The notes: generated by a model from the sequence alone, not told the origin. A stretch of 64,000 nucleotides of DNA from Verrucomicrobiia bacterium (GCA_035577545.1 DATLVI010000035.1:89746-153745), one strand, 5' to 3'. Counted from the first letter of the stretch, positions 1 through 7,950 are shown. Made by a program: numbers and translations.

Positions 1-111
1 TCACGCGGAAGTTTTCTCGCCTTTTGCTGCGAAAAGCAATGCTTTACGAACCACATGTGATTCTGCCTGCTGAGCTTGATTCACACGCGGATTGCTAGTG
101 ACGTGAGTGCG

Positions 112-330
112 TTAGAGAAGCGCCATGAACTGTTCCTTGGTCAGGCCGGCATCGCGGATCAAAGCGCGGAGCGTGCCTTTGGCGAGTTCACGATGGTTGG
201 GGACTGTCAACCGACGACCGGACGCATGGCGAAGGATGATGTGACTGCCGGTTTGATGATCCACCTCGTAGCCGATCTTGCGAAAGGCGCGCACGGCGTC
301 CGCGCCCGAACAGACTGGCAGGCGGCTCAT
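112..330 (-). CDS. hicA: HicA-family mRNA interferase toxin
   Basis: A 72-residue protein with the fold signature of YcfA/HicA toxins: N-terminal 'ADAVRAFRKIGYEV', then 'GSHIILRH' carrying the catalytic histidine of the dsRBD-like fold, then 'LTVPNHRELAKGTLRALIRDAGLT'-type tail (the Pro-x-H and K-G-T residues are typical). HicA toxins cleave mRNA and are neutralised by HicB. The gene starts inside the stop codon of the upstream antitoxin gene (ATGA at 327-330), so the two are translationally coupled. The length matches the family. Seen: motifs and overlap. Known: family function. Activity of this copy is not demonstrated. Confidence 0.88.
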   Translation of the reverse strand: MSRLPVCSGADAVRAFRKIGYEVDHQTGSHIILRHASGRRLTVPNHRELAKGTLRALIRDAGLTKEQFMALL

Positions 331-539
331 ACTGAGACTTCGACAATCTCTTCTGTGATTCCACCGGGGATCGGCTCGCCATGCTTCTCCAGACTCTGGA
401 GATAGCCTTGGATGGCGTCCCGAATATTGGCCATGGCTTCTTCACGGGTTTTGCCTTCGGAAACGCAACCCGGCAGCGCCGGGCATTCCGCCACAAATAC
501 CCCATCCTCGTCTGGCTCGATGATAACTCGGAATCTCAT
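327..539 (-). CDS. hicB: HicB-family antitoxin
   Basis: A 70-residue protein with the HicB partial RNase H-like fold: 'DEDGVFVAECPALPGCVSEG' is the hallmark (acidic turn, ECP.LPGC.S.G), followed by the helix 'EEAMANIRDAIQGYLQSL'. It is the short HicB form with no C-terminal helix-turn-helix or ribbon-helix-helix DNA-binding domain, so autoregulation by direct DNA binding is not obvious. It precedes and overlaps hicA by 4 nt, the antitoxin-first order. No Shine-Dalgarno sequence precedes the ATG, and the predicted -10 box ends 8 nt upstream, so translation may be leaderless. Confidence 0.9.
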   Translation of the reverse strand: MRFRVIIEPDEDGVFVAECPALPGCVSEGKTREEAMANIRDAIQGYLQSLEKHGEPIPGGITEEIVEVSV

Positions 540-547
540 GACCGCAT

Positions 548-576
548 ACTATAAGCGTGACGGAGCCCAATCGCAA
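548..576 (-). promoter_or_regulatory. Predicted sigma70-like promoter of hicBA
   Basis: On the minus strand TTGCGA (571-576) and TATAGT (548-553) are 17 nt apart. The -10 box ends 8 nt before the hicB ATG, leaving room for a 5' leader of only about 1-3 nt. Confidence 0.5.
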
Positions 577-966
577 CCATGAAGCTCGCGCCCCAGCCGC
601 CCAATTACGATAACGACAGACGGCCCGGGGCGGTCTCGGCAAGCTTCCGCCGTCGCACATCGTGCTTCCTCCTTCGCTAAAGCTACAGCGGACAAGGTGC
701 ACCAACTCCTTTGACCCTTCCGAGGAGAAGAACAAGTGCCACGAAGAGAAAACTATTGACGAGCGGCGCTTGAACCGCTACAAAGCTCGAGGAGAGTACT
801 TGATGCGAATTATGAAACCACAACTGATGAGCCCGTTCGCGGGGACTACCATGTCCTCGGTGCGCGGTAGTGGTCTGGTTTCTTCCTGCGTCTCCCCAGC
901 CCACTTTGTCATCGCGAATGAAGGAGGGTTTGGAAGCGGGTAGGTGTCACGTCCATAGTTTTCGCC
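577..966. other. Gene-free stretch with one REP-like unit
   Basis: No reading frame here has a recognisable domain or a ribosome site worth trusting. At 671-697 it contains CCTTCGCTAAAGCT followed by ACAGCGGACAAGG. The same CCTTCGCTAAAGCT core occurs at 31703, and a CCTTCGCGAGACCGCTACGG variant occurs at 58013, so this is a dispersed repeat. The stretch ends in an intrinsic terminator on the plus strand, which leaves open an unannotated short transcript. Confidence 0.45.
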
Positions 967-1000
967 AACCCTGCTTCCGAAAAGGAAGGCAGGGTTTTTT
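967..1000 (+). terminator. Intrinsic terminator, orphan
   Basis: AACCCTGCTTCC (967-978), a GAAAA loop, then GGAAGGCAGGGTT (984-996) with one bulged G, running into six T. No upstream plus-strand gene was recognised, so the transcript it ends is unknown. Confidence 0.7.
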
Positions 1001-1053
1001 GTTGTCGTGTTCGGGAGAGGTAGCGCAGTGAGGTTGGTCAACGTAAGGAATTT

Positions 1054-2976
1054 ATGGAAGAACCAGAGCGTAAGGCAGCAGCATCAGTAGGGGAATACCT
1101 GGAGAGCGCCCGGGAGGCGGGCGGCATTTTCCGCTGGATTTGGCGGGAAGTGACCACGGCGCAGAGCCGGCGGAAGCTGTACCGGATGTTTGGCGGCCTG
1201 TTGGTCGTCATCATCCTGCAGACAGTTCAACCCGGAGCGGTGGCCCTCATTTTCAACGGGCTCACGAGCCGGAACGGCACATTGATTTGCTGGGGACTCG
1301 GGATATTCCTGGGGTGTCTCCTCGTGCAGAAGCTCGCCGATCGCTACCAGGAATCGGCCCGCGAGTGGGTCCTCGGACTTCACTGGGGCCGTCTGGATGA
1401 TCGGATTACGGAACTCTTCTTTGAGAAGTCCGTGGGCCAGCATATCCATGAGGGCACGACGCTTGCGGTGAGCAATATCGATAAAGGCCGCTGGCGGCTG
1501 CTGGAGATGCAGGGGATGCTCCTCTTTGAGGGGATACCGTCGATCATGCAGCTTCTCGTGGCGTATGTCTTCCTCTGGTTCCTCAGTTGGATCGCGGGAG
1601 TGGTGATGGGAATCGTGATTTTCACGTACCTCTGCTGGTCGATCTATCTGAACTTTCGCGTGAACCAGGTTTGCACGCCGATCGACAAAGAGTTTCGCGC
1701 GTTGAACCGGCGGCGAGTGGAACGCTGGGAACGGGTGGAGCGCGTCAAGATTTCCGGCAAAGAAGATGAGGAAACCCGGGAGATGTCCGGGATTTTCGAT
1801 GGCGTGATCACGCGCGACCGGAGGTTCTGGTTGTGGTTCATCAAACAGGCGCATATTCGCGGGATGGTCAACGCGACCGGCCTGATCGTGATCATGGGGT
1901 GGGGGGCCTGGCTGGTCTGGAACCACAAATGGCAACTCGGCCTGCTCTATCCGCTCTATGCGTGGTCGGCGAGGGTCAGCGAGAACATCTGGCGGATTGG
2001 CGCGATCGAGCACCAGATCAACTGGAACCTGCCCTCGGTCAAATCCATGATCGAAGCGCTGCGGATTCCGCCAGCCATTACCGATTCGATGGAGGCGGTG
2101 ACGCTGGACCATACCGTGCCGCACAAGATTGAATTCGCGGGCGTCTCCCATACATATCCGGCGGAGGTGAAGAAAACAGCGGAAGCGCCGGCCGCGTTGA
2201 TCCGGGTCAACTTCACGATTGAACCCGGGGAAAAGGTGGCGCTGCTTGGCGCGAGCGGCGCGGGCAAGACGACCGTCATGAGAAAACTGTTGCGATTCGA
2301 CGACCCGACATCCGGCTGCGTTCTGGTTGGCGGCATCGATCTGCGGACCATTCGCCAGGCATCTTGGCGGAAGGGCATCGGTTACATCCCGCAACAATCG
2401 CAGGTGTTTGACGGTTCCATCCGGTACAACCTGACCTATCGGCTCAGCACAGAGGAACGCGCCCGGATCACCGACGCCGAGTTGTGGAAACTGATGCAGC
2501 TTCTGCAGATCGACTTCAAGGACCGGCTCACGCAGGGACTCGATACGATTGTCGGCAAGAACGGTATAAAGCTGTCCGGTGGCCAAGCCCAGCGCCTGAT
2601 GATTGGCGCGGCGGTGATCCGTCGCCCGTGGCTGCTCGTGGTTGATGAGGCGACATCCAGCCTCGACTCGGTGACCGAGCATGAGGTGCAGGCAGGGCTG
2701 GCGACAGTGCTTTCCGGTTCGGCGACCAGCGCGCTCATCGTCGCGCATCGCCTGAGCACAGTGCGGCACCTCTGCACCAAGTTTGTGGTCTTGAAAGCCG
2801 CCAACGAGGTCCAGAATGATGAATCACAAGTCGAGGCCATCGCCAGTTCCTTCGAGGACCTGTACCGCGAATCCGCGACGTTCCGTCGTCTGGCGGATTA
2901 CCAGGGAGTGGCCGTGGAAACCCCGCGCGCCCGTCGTGCGACGGGGGCGACGGCGGAGCCGTCGGTTGCGGTTTGA
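1054..2976 (+). CDS. ABC transporter, fused permease and ATPase (exporter type)
   Basis: A 640-residue half-transporter. Residues about 40-330 hold several hydrophobic spans (the type IV exporter permease region), and residues about 370-600 form the ATPase. Visible motifs: Walker A 'GASGAGKTT' near 401, Q-loop 'YIPQQSQVF', signature 'LSGGQAQR' near 506, Walker B 'WLLVVDEATSSLD' near 525, H-loop 'IVAHRLST' near 564. A complete set of motifs predicts an active ATPase that works as a homodimer or with an unseen partner. The substrate cannot be read from sequence: lipid, peptide or drug export are all possible. Start chosen at the ATG preceded by AAGGAA. No adjacent co-oriented transport gene is present. 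Confidence 0.9.
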   Translation: MEEPERKAAASVGEYLESAREAGGIFRWIWREVTTAQSRRKLYRMFGGLLVVIILQTVQPGAVALIFNGLTSRNGTLICWGLGIFLGCLLVQKLADRYQESAREWVLGLHWGRLDDRITELFFEKSVGQHIHEGTTLAVSNIDKGRWRLLEMQGMLLFEGIPSIMQLLVAYVFLWFLSWIAGVVMGIVIFTYLCWSIYLNFRVNQVCTPIDKEFRALNRRRVERWERVERVKISGKEDEETREMSGIFDGVITRDRRFWLWFIKQAHIRGMVNATGLIVIMGWGAWLVWNHKWQLGLLYPLYAWSARVSENIWRIGAIEHQINWNLPSVKSMIEALRIPPAITDSMEAVTLDHTVPHKIEFAGVSHTYPAEVKKTAEAPAALIRVNFTIEPGEKVALLGASGAGKTTVMRKLLRFDDPTSGCVLVGGIDLRTIRQASWRKGIGYIPQQSQVFDGSIRYNLTYRLSTEERARITDAELWKLMQLLQIDFKDRLTQGLDTIVGKNGIKLSGGQAQRLMIGAAVIRRPWLLVVDEATSSLDSVTEHEVQAGLATVLSGSATSALIVAHRLSTVRHLCTKFVVLKAANEVQNDESQVEAIASSFEDLYRESATFRRLADYQGVAVETPRARRATGATAEPSVAV

Positions 2977-3142
2977 AGCCTGCGGTAGTTTGGTGTGCAC
3001 ACCTGATACAGATCGCGGATATTGATCCGTTTCGCAACGGTTCTTCTCATTGACGAAGGATACTGGGGAGGGAGGAATTCTCATTGAACCGGCAGTTACG
3101 GCTGAGTAGACTCTTCCTGTGAGGCACCCCGAGGAGATCGAG

Positions 3143-4243
3143 ATGAACCGTTGCCAACCATTGCGGCGATTTCTGGCAGCGATCCTTGGTGGTATCACGG
3201 TGCTGGTGTCCGGTTGTGCCACCCCGCAAGCCACGTTGACCGCCAACTACTCGCCCGAGAAACATTATCGGAAGATCTACATGGTGAGGATGGATAACGA
3301 TCCTCGCGAGGTGCAGCCGAAGGTCGTGGCGCGCCTGCAGGGTATGGGCTTTGAGGTGGAGCTGATGGATCCCGATAAGCCGGGACGGGAGAGCCAAGGC
3401 AGCGGGTTCGTCATTAGCGACCAAGGGCACGTGCTGACGTGCGCGCACGTTGTTGGTGACGAGAAAACCGCGACGATCTGGCTGGCGGGGGAGCGGATGT
3501 ACGCGGACGTCGTGCAGGCGGATACGAACACGGACATTGCGCTGCTGAAGTTGGAAACACCCGTTACGAATCAAGTGCTGCGTTTGGTCATCGATTCCAC
3601 GGCGCCTCCCACCATGGGGCAGGAGGTGTATACGATTGGGTTTCCGCTCAGCGAGATCCTGGGGACTTCGCCGCGGCTCGCGAAGGGCCTGGTCAGTTCC
3701 AATGTGGGAATGCATGACGACCCGAAGCAGATCCAGGTTTCGGTTGAAGTGCAGGCGGGCAACAGCGGCAGCCCGTTGCTCAACGAGAACGGCGACGTCG
3801 TCGGCATGATTAACTCGACACTGAGTCCCATGAACGTGATGGCGGTGACCCACGGCACCTTGCCACAAAACGTCAATTTTGCGATCAAGCCGGATGCCTT
3901 GAGCGACTTTGTGAAACAGGCGGGGATATCCGGGGATCGTGGGAACGCTGAAAAGACAAAACTTTCATTTGATCGCGTCAAGGATTCCGTGGTGCTCGTG
4001 CGTTCCGGCAGGATTTTGCCGGGTGAGGAGTTGTCGGATGAATTGTGGTGCCGTATCAACTATCATTATTTTTGGGACATGTACTGGCGCTTCCAAATTT
4101 TCTATTTGGAATTCTTCGACGCCAAGACCGGCAAGCTGATCCTCAAGGCGGGACAGTATGGCGACAGCCTCGGTACGGAGGACGCCACAATCAAAAGAAC
4201 GTTCAAGCGCATCCGCGAGAAGTTCAACCCCAATCCGTCGTAG
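3143..4243 (+). CDS. Exported trypsin-like serine protease, predicted lipoprotein
   Basis: A 366-residue protein starting at the ATG behind GAGGAG (3131-3136). A signal peptide ends in the lipobox 'VSGC', so it should be lipid-anchored in the envelope. The S1C (DegP-like) core is intact: His in 'TCAHVVG' (residue about 102), Asp in 'NTDIALLKL' (131), Ser in 'GNSGSPL' (208). Unlike DegP it has no recognisable PDZ domain. The C-terminal 100 residues are unassigned and aromatic-rich (around 'YHYFWDMYWRFQIFYLEFF'). Role is probably envelope protein processing or quality control (inference). An in-frame GTG 24 nt upstream is possible, but it lacks the ribosome site. Confidence 0.85.
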   Translation: MNRCQPLRRFLAAILGGITVLVSGCATPQATLTANYSPEKHYRKIYMVRMDNDPREVQPKVVARLQGMGFEVELMDPDKPGRESQGSGFVISDQGHVLTCAHVVGDEKTATIWLAGERMYADVVQADTNTDIALLKLETPVTNQVLRLVIDSTAPPTMGQEVYTIGFPLSEILGTSPRLAKGLVSSNVGMHDDPKQIQVSVEVQAGNSGSPLLNENGDVVGMINSTLSPMNVMAVTHGTLPQNVNFAIKPDALSDFVKQAGISGDRGNAEKTKLSFDRVKDSVVLVRSGRILPGEELSDELWCRINYHYFWDMYWRFQIFYLEFFDAKTGKLILKAGQYGDSLGTEDATIKRTFKRIREKFNPNPS

Positions 4244-4261
4244 GTCCGGTCTGCTGCACTG

Positions 4262-4741
4262 TTAGGGGCTGATCTTGAGGCGCTCGAATTCTTCGGCGCC
4301 TTCCATCATCACCGCCTGCTCTTTGTAGGTCTTGAGCATGAAGTGGGTGCCGGTGCTCGTGACGCCGGCGAGGGTGGCGAGCTTTTCGGCGACGAACTGG
4401 GCGACTTCGCGGAGATTGCGGCCTTCGACGAAAATGAGGAGGTCGTAGCCGCCGGACATCAGGAAGAGGGAAGTGACTTCGTCGAACTTGGCGATGCGTT
4501 TGGCAATGCGGTCGAAGCCGCCTTCGCGTTCGGGCTGGATCTTGACCTCGATGACGGCTTTGACGAGGTCGGTGTCAACCTTGTCGTCGTTGATAACAGC
4601 CTTGTAGCCGAGGATGACCTTGTCGTCCTCGTACTGTTTGATGCGGCGCTGCACTTCGTCGGCGGGAAGGTTGAGCATCTTGGACAGGTCGGCTGGCGTT
4701 CGCAACGCGTGTTCTTCGAGGAGTTTTAGCAGTGGATCCAT
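4262..4741 (-). CDS. Lrp/AsnC-family transcriptional regulator
   Basis: A 159-residue protein: N-terminal winged helix ('RTPADLSKMLNLPADEVQRR' region, 'VILGYKAVINDDKV' linker strand), then the RAM effector domain with 'GGYDLLIFVEGRNLREV' and 'TSTGTHFMLKTYKE'. The N-terminal helix-turn-helix is slightly divergent ('LLEEHALRTPADL'). Family members bind amino acids and regulate metabolism. No operon partner identifies its target. It is convergent with the trypsin-like gene (18 nt apart). Start placed at the ATG at 4741, where a predicted -10 box ends 10 nt upstream, rather than at an upstream in-frame ATG that overlaps this promoter. Confidence 0.87.
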   Translation of the reverse strand: MDPLLKLLEEHALRTPADLSKMLNLPADEVQRRIKQYEDDKVILGYKAVINDDKVDTDLVKAVIEVKIQPEREGGFDRIAKRIAKFDEVTSLFLMSGGYDLLIFVEGRNLREVAQFVAEKLATLAGVTSTGTHFMLKTYKEQAVMMEGAEEFERLKISP

Positions 4742-4751
4742 GGCGCAACAC

Positions 4752-4780
4752 ATCCTATCGCAGTGGGGAATTTGCCGCAA
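4752..4780 (-). promoter_or_regulatory. Predicted promoter of the Lrp/AsnC gene
   Basis: TTGCGG (4775-4780) and TAGGAT (4752-4757) on the minus strand, spacer 17 nt. The -10 box ends 10 nt before the start codon, so the mRNA is predicted to be nearly leaderless. Confidence 0.45.
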
Positions 4781-4790
4781 GCTTATCAGT

Positions 4791-5054
4791 TCAGTCGGAA
4801 GTCGAGTTGTTCGGCCAGAGATGTCGCTTCGCGAAGGCGTGTCCCGAGCCACTCTTCAGATAGCGCTCAAGTTCGGCGGCGCGGCGGCGGTCGGCAAGGG
4901 CCACGTAGCCGACGAGTTACCAAGGCCGGTATTTCGAAGTGTTATTGGTCCCGCCTTCGTTATGATTCTTGAGCCGCGCTTTGAGATCGTCGGTGATGCC
5001 GATGTAGGTTCTCGATGAATTCTTTAGGCTGCGGAGGAGGTAGACGTAGTGCAT
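4791..5054 (-). pseudogene. GIY-YIG endonuclease-domain gene interrupted by one in-frame TAA
   Basis: Reading from the ATG at 5054 gives 'MHYVYLLRSLKNSSRTYIG', the start of a GIY-YIG domain of the small UvrC-like family. After 'SKYRPW' (codon 45) an in-frame TAA lies at 4917-4919. The same frame then continues as 'LVGYVALADRRRAAELERY' and 'LKSGSGHAFAKRHLW' to a TGA at 4791. In this family the stop position is usually Lys after 'PW', so a single AAA-to-TAA change explains it. The frame is otherwise intact over 87 codons, close to the family's usual length. It could be a recent pseudogene, a sequencing error, or less likely readthrough. It overlaps the lrp promoter region. Confidence 0.8.
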
Positions 5055-5109
5055 GTCAAAGCAATGAGCAGAGGTAATTGCCCTTCTTCGCCAGAGGCTA
5101 CGAAGGGCA

Positions 5110-5140
5110 TTTTTCGCTCGCGCAGAGCGCGAGCGAAAAA
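5110..5140 (-). terminator. Terminator directly after tRNA-Pro
   Basis: A perfect palindrome: TTTTT, CGCTCGCGC, loop AGA, GCGCGAGCG, AAAAA. On the minus strand it begins right after the tRNA CCA end and finishes in T5. Symmetry means it can also stop plus-strand transcription. Confidence 0.8.
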
Positions 5141-5217
5141 TGGTCGGGACGGCGAGATTCGAACTCGCGACCCCTTGCACCCCATGCAAGTGCGCTACCA
5201 GGCTGCGCTACGTCCCG
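5141..5217 (-). tRNA. tRNA-Pro (anticodon GGG)
   Basis: On the minus strand: acceptor arm CGGGACG pairing with CGTCCCG, D-arm 'GCGCAGCCTGGTAGCGC', anticodon stem CTTGC/GCAAG around loop ATGGGGT (anticodon GGG, reading CCC), T-arm with GTTCGAATC, discriminator A, and an encoded CCA (5141-5143). 77 nt including CCA. Confidence 0.95.
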
Positions 5218-5295
5218 ACGCAAAAATCAACGAGGTGAACTCTAACACACGGGCGGTTGGCGACGCAAGCGTCCCGCGTCCCGGGCGCGATCCTA

Positions 5296-6090
5296 TCAGA
5301 TGAGGAGGTACGCGGCAAATAATTCACCGAACAGCACGCTGACTTCCATGACGTACAGCATGCCCGTTGCCGCCTGGTTGGCCTTTTCCTGCGCGCAGCG
5401 CAGGACCATGATGGCCAATGCCAGTGGCAGCGCCAGTCCCCACAGCAGGCGCATGAGAAAGAAAAACAAGTTCCCGTGAAGCGACCAGAGCGACGGAATA
5501 AGGATGCCGCCGAGGTTCGGATCGAATCTTTCCAGCGACGAGACCGTGGCGATGACGATGACGGCGCGCAGAACCACCGCCCCGAGCACGATCTGCGCGA
5601 AGCGGAGCAGATGTTCGAAGCTCAGGCGTCGCATCAGCAGGTACCAATGACCCAGGATCATCCCGACGGTCGTGGCTCCCAGCAGCAACGTAGCACTCAA
5701 CACTCCCGCGTCGAAAAACCAGGGTGCTGTCGTTTCCAACCCGCGGATGGCAAGCGCATGTTGCGCCAGGGGCATGAGGCCAAACGCCGAACCGGCCAGA
5801 CCCGATGCCAGTAACAAGAGTCTCCCCAGATTAGGTTTCTCCAATCGGAACGCGCCATAGGCCGCGGTGGCGCCGATGACAGTAAGACCGAGGAACCGCA
5901 CATCTGTCCAGGCCGACTGCAGCACCGCCTTTGATAGCACGACGGCAATGGCGGCCGTCAGGGCGCACAGAAGGCTGTTGAATGTGAAGAAACTCGTGCG
6001 GATCTCACGCGGCGGCAGCAGGCAAAGCAACAGCAAACTGCCAATGCTCAGCTCCGTGAGCACCATGCATAGAACCTGGATCAGTTTCAT
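5296..6090 (-). CDS. Polytopic membrane protein, unknown function
   Basis: A 264-residue very hydrophobic protein with about eight predicted membrane spans, beginning 'MKLIQVLCMVLTELSIGSLL' and ending 'GELFAAYLLI'. No catalytic motif or cofactor ligands stand out. The overall look recalls multi-span subunits of the DmsC/NrfD type, but I cannot assign it. It is the last gene of a three-gene minus-strand operon: its ATG overlaps the stop of the DUF309 gene (ATGA at 6087-6090), which follows a kinase gene. The coupling suggests coordinated expression with those two genes. Confidence 0.7.
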   Translation of the reverse strand: MKLIQVLCMVLTELSIGSLLLLCLLPPREIRTSFFTFNSLLCALTAAIAVVLSKAVLQSAWTDVRFLGLTVIGATAAYGAFRLEKPNLGRLLLLASGLAGSAFGLMPLAQHALAIRGLETTAPWFFDAGVLSATLLLGATTVGMILGHWYLLMRRLSFEHLLRFAQIVLGAVVLRAVIVIATVSSLERFDPNLGGILIPSLWSLHGNLFFFLMRLLWGLALPLALAIMVLRCAQEKANQAATGMLYVMEVSVLFGELFAAYLLI

Positions 6091-6434
6091 GTGTCGAGCA
6101 ACTCCATCCGCGGCGGATTGCCTTCCGCCACGAGATTGCGACCGCGGCTCACGTCATGGAGCCAGCCCAGTACCTCTTCCACACTGAGACGTTCGCAAAC
6201 TCCCGGATACTTTTCCAGATGCGATGTCGCGCGCAGCGCCAAACGCGCAGCCGGCTCGGGTTTGCCTTGTTGCAGTTTCAGAAAGACTGCGGCCGTTTGG
6301 ATCAGGCCTTTGTAGAAGTCGCGGCGCTCGTCGGTGGTTTTCAACCACAACTCTTCCAGGACATCATGGGCCTCGTAGTACGCCTGGCGGTTGAAAGACT
6401 CAATGAAGCCGGCCAAATGCGGATCCGTCGCCAC
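6087..6434 (-). CDS. DUF309 domain protein
   Basis: A 115-residue protein matching the DUF309 pattern: 'FIESFNRQAYYEAHDVLEEL' (FN...Y.EAHD.LE..W), then 'RRDFYKGLIQTAAVFLKLQQ' (F..GLIQ.A), and a final helix pair. The family is all-helical and of unknown biochemical role. The GTG start lies 2 nt after the kinase stop codon, and the 3' end overlaps the next gene by 4 nt, so it is translationally coupled on both sides. Confidence 0.85.
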   Translation of the reverse strand: MATDPHLAGFIESFNRQAYYEAHDVLEELWLKTTDERRDFYKGLIQTAAVFLKLQQGKPEPAARLALRATSHLEKYPGVCERLSVEEVLGWLHDVSRGRNLVAEGNPPRMELLDT

Positions 6435-6436
6435 CG

Positions 6437-7789
6437 CTACTTACCCACCACAACCACCGAGTTCTTGCCTCCATAATTGTCATCCTCTTGCGCCGGGTTC
6501 TCCGGGTCGGGGATCCACTTTCCGTCGACGATCAATTTGTACAAGTGTCGTCCCGCCGGGAGTTGGATGGTGGCGGCCCACTCGCCATTGGGCAGCTTGC
6601 GCATGGGGATAGCCGTTTCCGGTTTCCACCCATTGAAATCGCCCGCGATGGTGATTGTATGCGCGCCGGGCGCGCTGGACGCGTTAAGCGAGAACTCGAC
6701 GTTGTAGGGACGTGCCGGTTTGGGTTTTGGCGGTATCGGCGCTGGTGTTTGTGGCGTTTGTGGCTGCGTCGTGGGACTGGGTGAAGGCGAAGGAGAAGGG
6801 GTGGGCACAGGAGTGCGCGGCCAGAAAATGTAGGCGACCACCCCGACAATCAGCAACACGACGATCACCGTTGTGATCACCAGTGGAAGGGGAGAAGTCT
6901 GCTTCGGCGCTCGTGGCGGCGGTGGGGGCGGCTGGAATTCGGGATGGAGATCAACCCCGAGGCGCTTGGCCGTGGCTTCGGTCTTGGCTTCCTTGAGATC
7001 GACCAGCAATGCATCGTAATCACGGTAGCGGAGAAGAATGCTCTTATTGAGCATCTTGTTGACGACTTCCTCGGTCTTGCGTGTAAGATCCGGATTCAGT
7101 TCCCGTAACAGCGGTGGCTTCTCGTTGAGACGTTTCGCGGCAAGTTCCTCGGGTGTGTCGGCCTCAAACGGCGGATGTCCGGTGAGCATCTGGAACAAGG
7201 TTGCGCCCAAACTATACACGTCGCTGCGGAAATCCTCGGCCTTTTGCCCAACCCGCTCGGGAGAGATGTAGTAGGGCGAGCCCCAGATGCCCTGGTCAGG
7301 CGCGACATCGACATTGGCCAGCTTGGAGAGGCCGAAATCCAAAATCTTCGCGCCTACGTCATCGGCGATGAAAATATTGGCGGGCTTGATGTCGCCATGG
7401 ATCATCTGGTTCCTGTAGGCCGCGCGCAGTCCTTCGATCACGTCCACGGTCATGTCGAGCGCTTCCTCTTCGTTCATCGGACCGTCTTTCTCGACGATCT
7501 CGCGAAGGGTGCGGCCCTTGAGTAATTCCATCACGATGTAGTATTGGGAAGCTTCTTCACCGACGAAATAGATCTGGACGATGTGTGGATGGCTGATGGC
7601 GGCGGCGGAACGGGCTTCCTCGAGGAAATCGTTAAGGAACTTCGGGTCATGCGCCAGGTCCTCGCGCAAAACCTTGATTGCGACCTCACGGTTCAAGGTG
7701 GGGTCGAAGGCACGGAAGACCGTGCCCATACCGCCATGCGCGATCTCCTCGATTAAGTTAAAATGGCCCAGCTTTGATGAGAGCGCCAT
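6437..7789 (-). CDS. Membrane Ser/Thr protein kinase with extracytoplasmic CBM48-like domain
   Basis: A 450-residue protein in four parts. Kinase domain (about 9-270): glycine loop 'GGMGTVFRAFD', Lys in 'VAIKVL', catalytic loop 'IHGDIKPANIFI', 'DFGLSKL'. The usual HRD is HGD, so this is a non-RD kinase. One membrane span near 298-320 ('LPLVITTVIVVLLIVGVV'). A Pro/Ser-rich linker. A C-terminal AMPK-beta/isoamylase-N like module (about 355-448) with 'TITIAGDFNGWKP', 'WAATIQLPAGRHLYKLIVDG' and 'WIPDPENPAQEDDNYGG', as in glycogen-binding E-set domains. The likely topology puts the carbohydrate-type module outside the cytoplasm, as a sensor. First gene of the operon with DUF309 and the membrane protein. 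Confidence 0.9.
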   Translation of the reverse strand: MALSSKLGHFNLIEEIAHGGMGTVFRAFDPTLNREVAIKVLREDLAHDPKFLNDFLEEARSAAAISHPHIVQIYFVGEEASQYYIVMELLKGRTLREIVEKDGPMNEEEALDMTVDVIEGLRAAYRNQMIHGDIKPANIFIADDVGAKILDFGLSKLANVDVAPDQGIWGSPYYISPERVGQKAEDFRSDVYSLGATLFQMLTGHPPFEADTPEELAAKRLNEKPPLLRELNPDLTRKTEEVVNKMLNKSILLRYRDYDALLVDLKEAKTEATAKRLGVDLHPEFQPPPPPPRAPKQTSPLPLVITTVIVVLLIVGVVAYIFWPRTPVPTPSPSPSPSPTTQPQTPQTPAPIPPKPKPARPYNVEFSLNASSAPGAHTITIAGDFNGWKPETAIPMRKLPNGEWAATIQLPAGRHLYKLIVDGKWIPDPENPAQEDDNYGGKNSVVVVGK

Positions 7790-7799
7790 TGACGTGTGG

Positions 7800-7827
7800 A
7801 TTCTATTGATTCCTGCGCTGTGTGCAA
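7800..7827 (-). promoter_or_regulatory. Predicted promoter of the CBM48 kinase operon
   Basis: TTGCAC (7822-7827), 16-nt spacer, TAGAAT (7800-7805) on the minus strand. The -10 box ends 10 nt before the ATG at 7789, with no Shine-Dalgarno between. Confidence 0.5.
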
Positions 7828-7914
7828 GCTTTGGTTATTGCTACGCAATAATTGGTTCCTGCTATGTAATAAACGGGACGTACGTCAGGCCGCTCGTCCG
7901 CTCGCAACCCCCGC

Positions 7915-7944
7915 TTGCGATGCGCGCCACTTTGCGAATACAAT
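7915..7944 (+). promoter_or_regulatory. Predicted promoter of yggS-proC
   Basis: TTGCGA (7915-7920), 18-nt spacer, TACAAT (7939-7944). The -10 box ends 6 nt before the GTG at 7951, placing the expected transcription start on or next to the start codon. Confidence 0.5.
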
Positions 7945-7950
7945 CTAGAC

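Noticed and set aside
1..84. 27-codon minus-strand frame at the window start (GTG at 84 to TGA at 1)
   Set aside because: No ribosome site and no family recognised; it may be chance continuation after hicA.
662..943. 93-codon plus-strand frame before the orphan terminator
   Set aside because: It begins inside the REP-like unit, and the product has no hydrophobic pattern or domain. A ribosome site is lacking. A non-coding transcript is at least as likely.
1084..2769. Long open frame (561 codons) antisense to the ABC transporter
   Set aside because: Composition is Arg/His/Pro-rich as expected for the complement of a GC-rich gene, with no domain. The plus strand holds every ABC motif.
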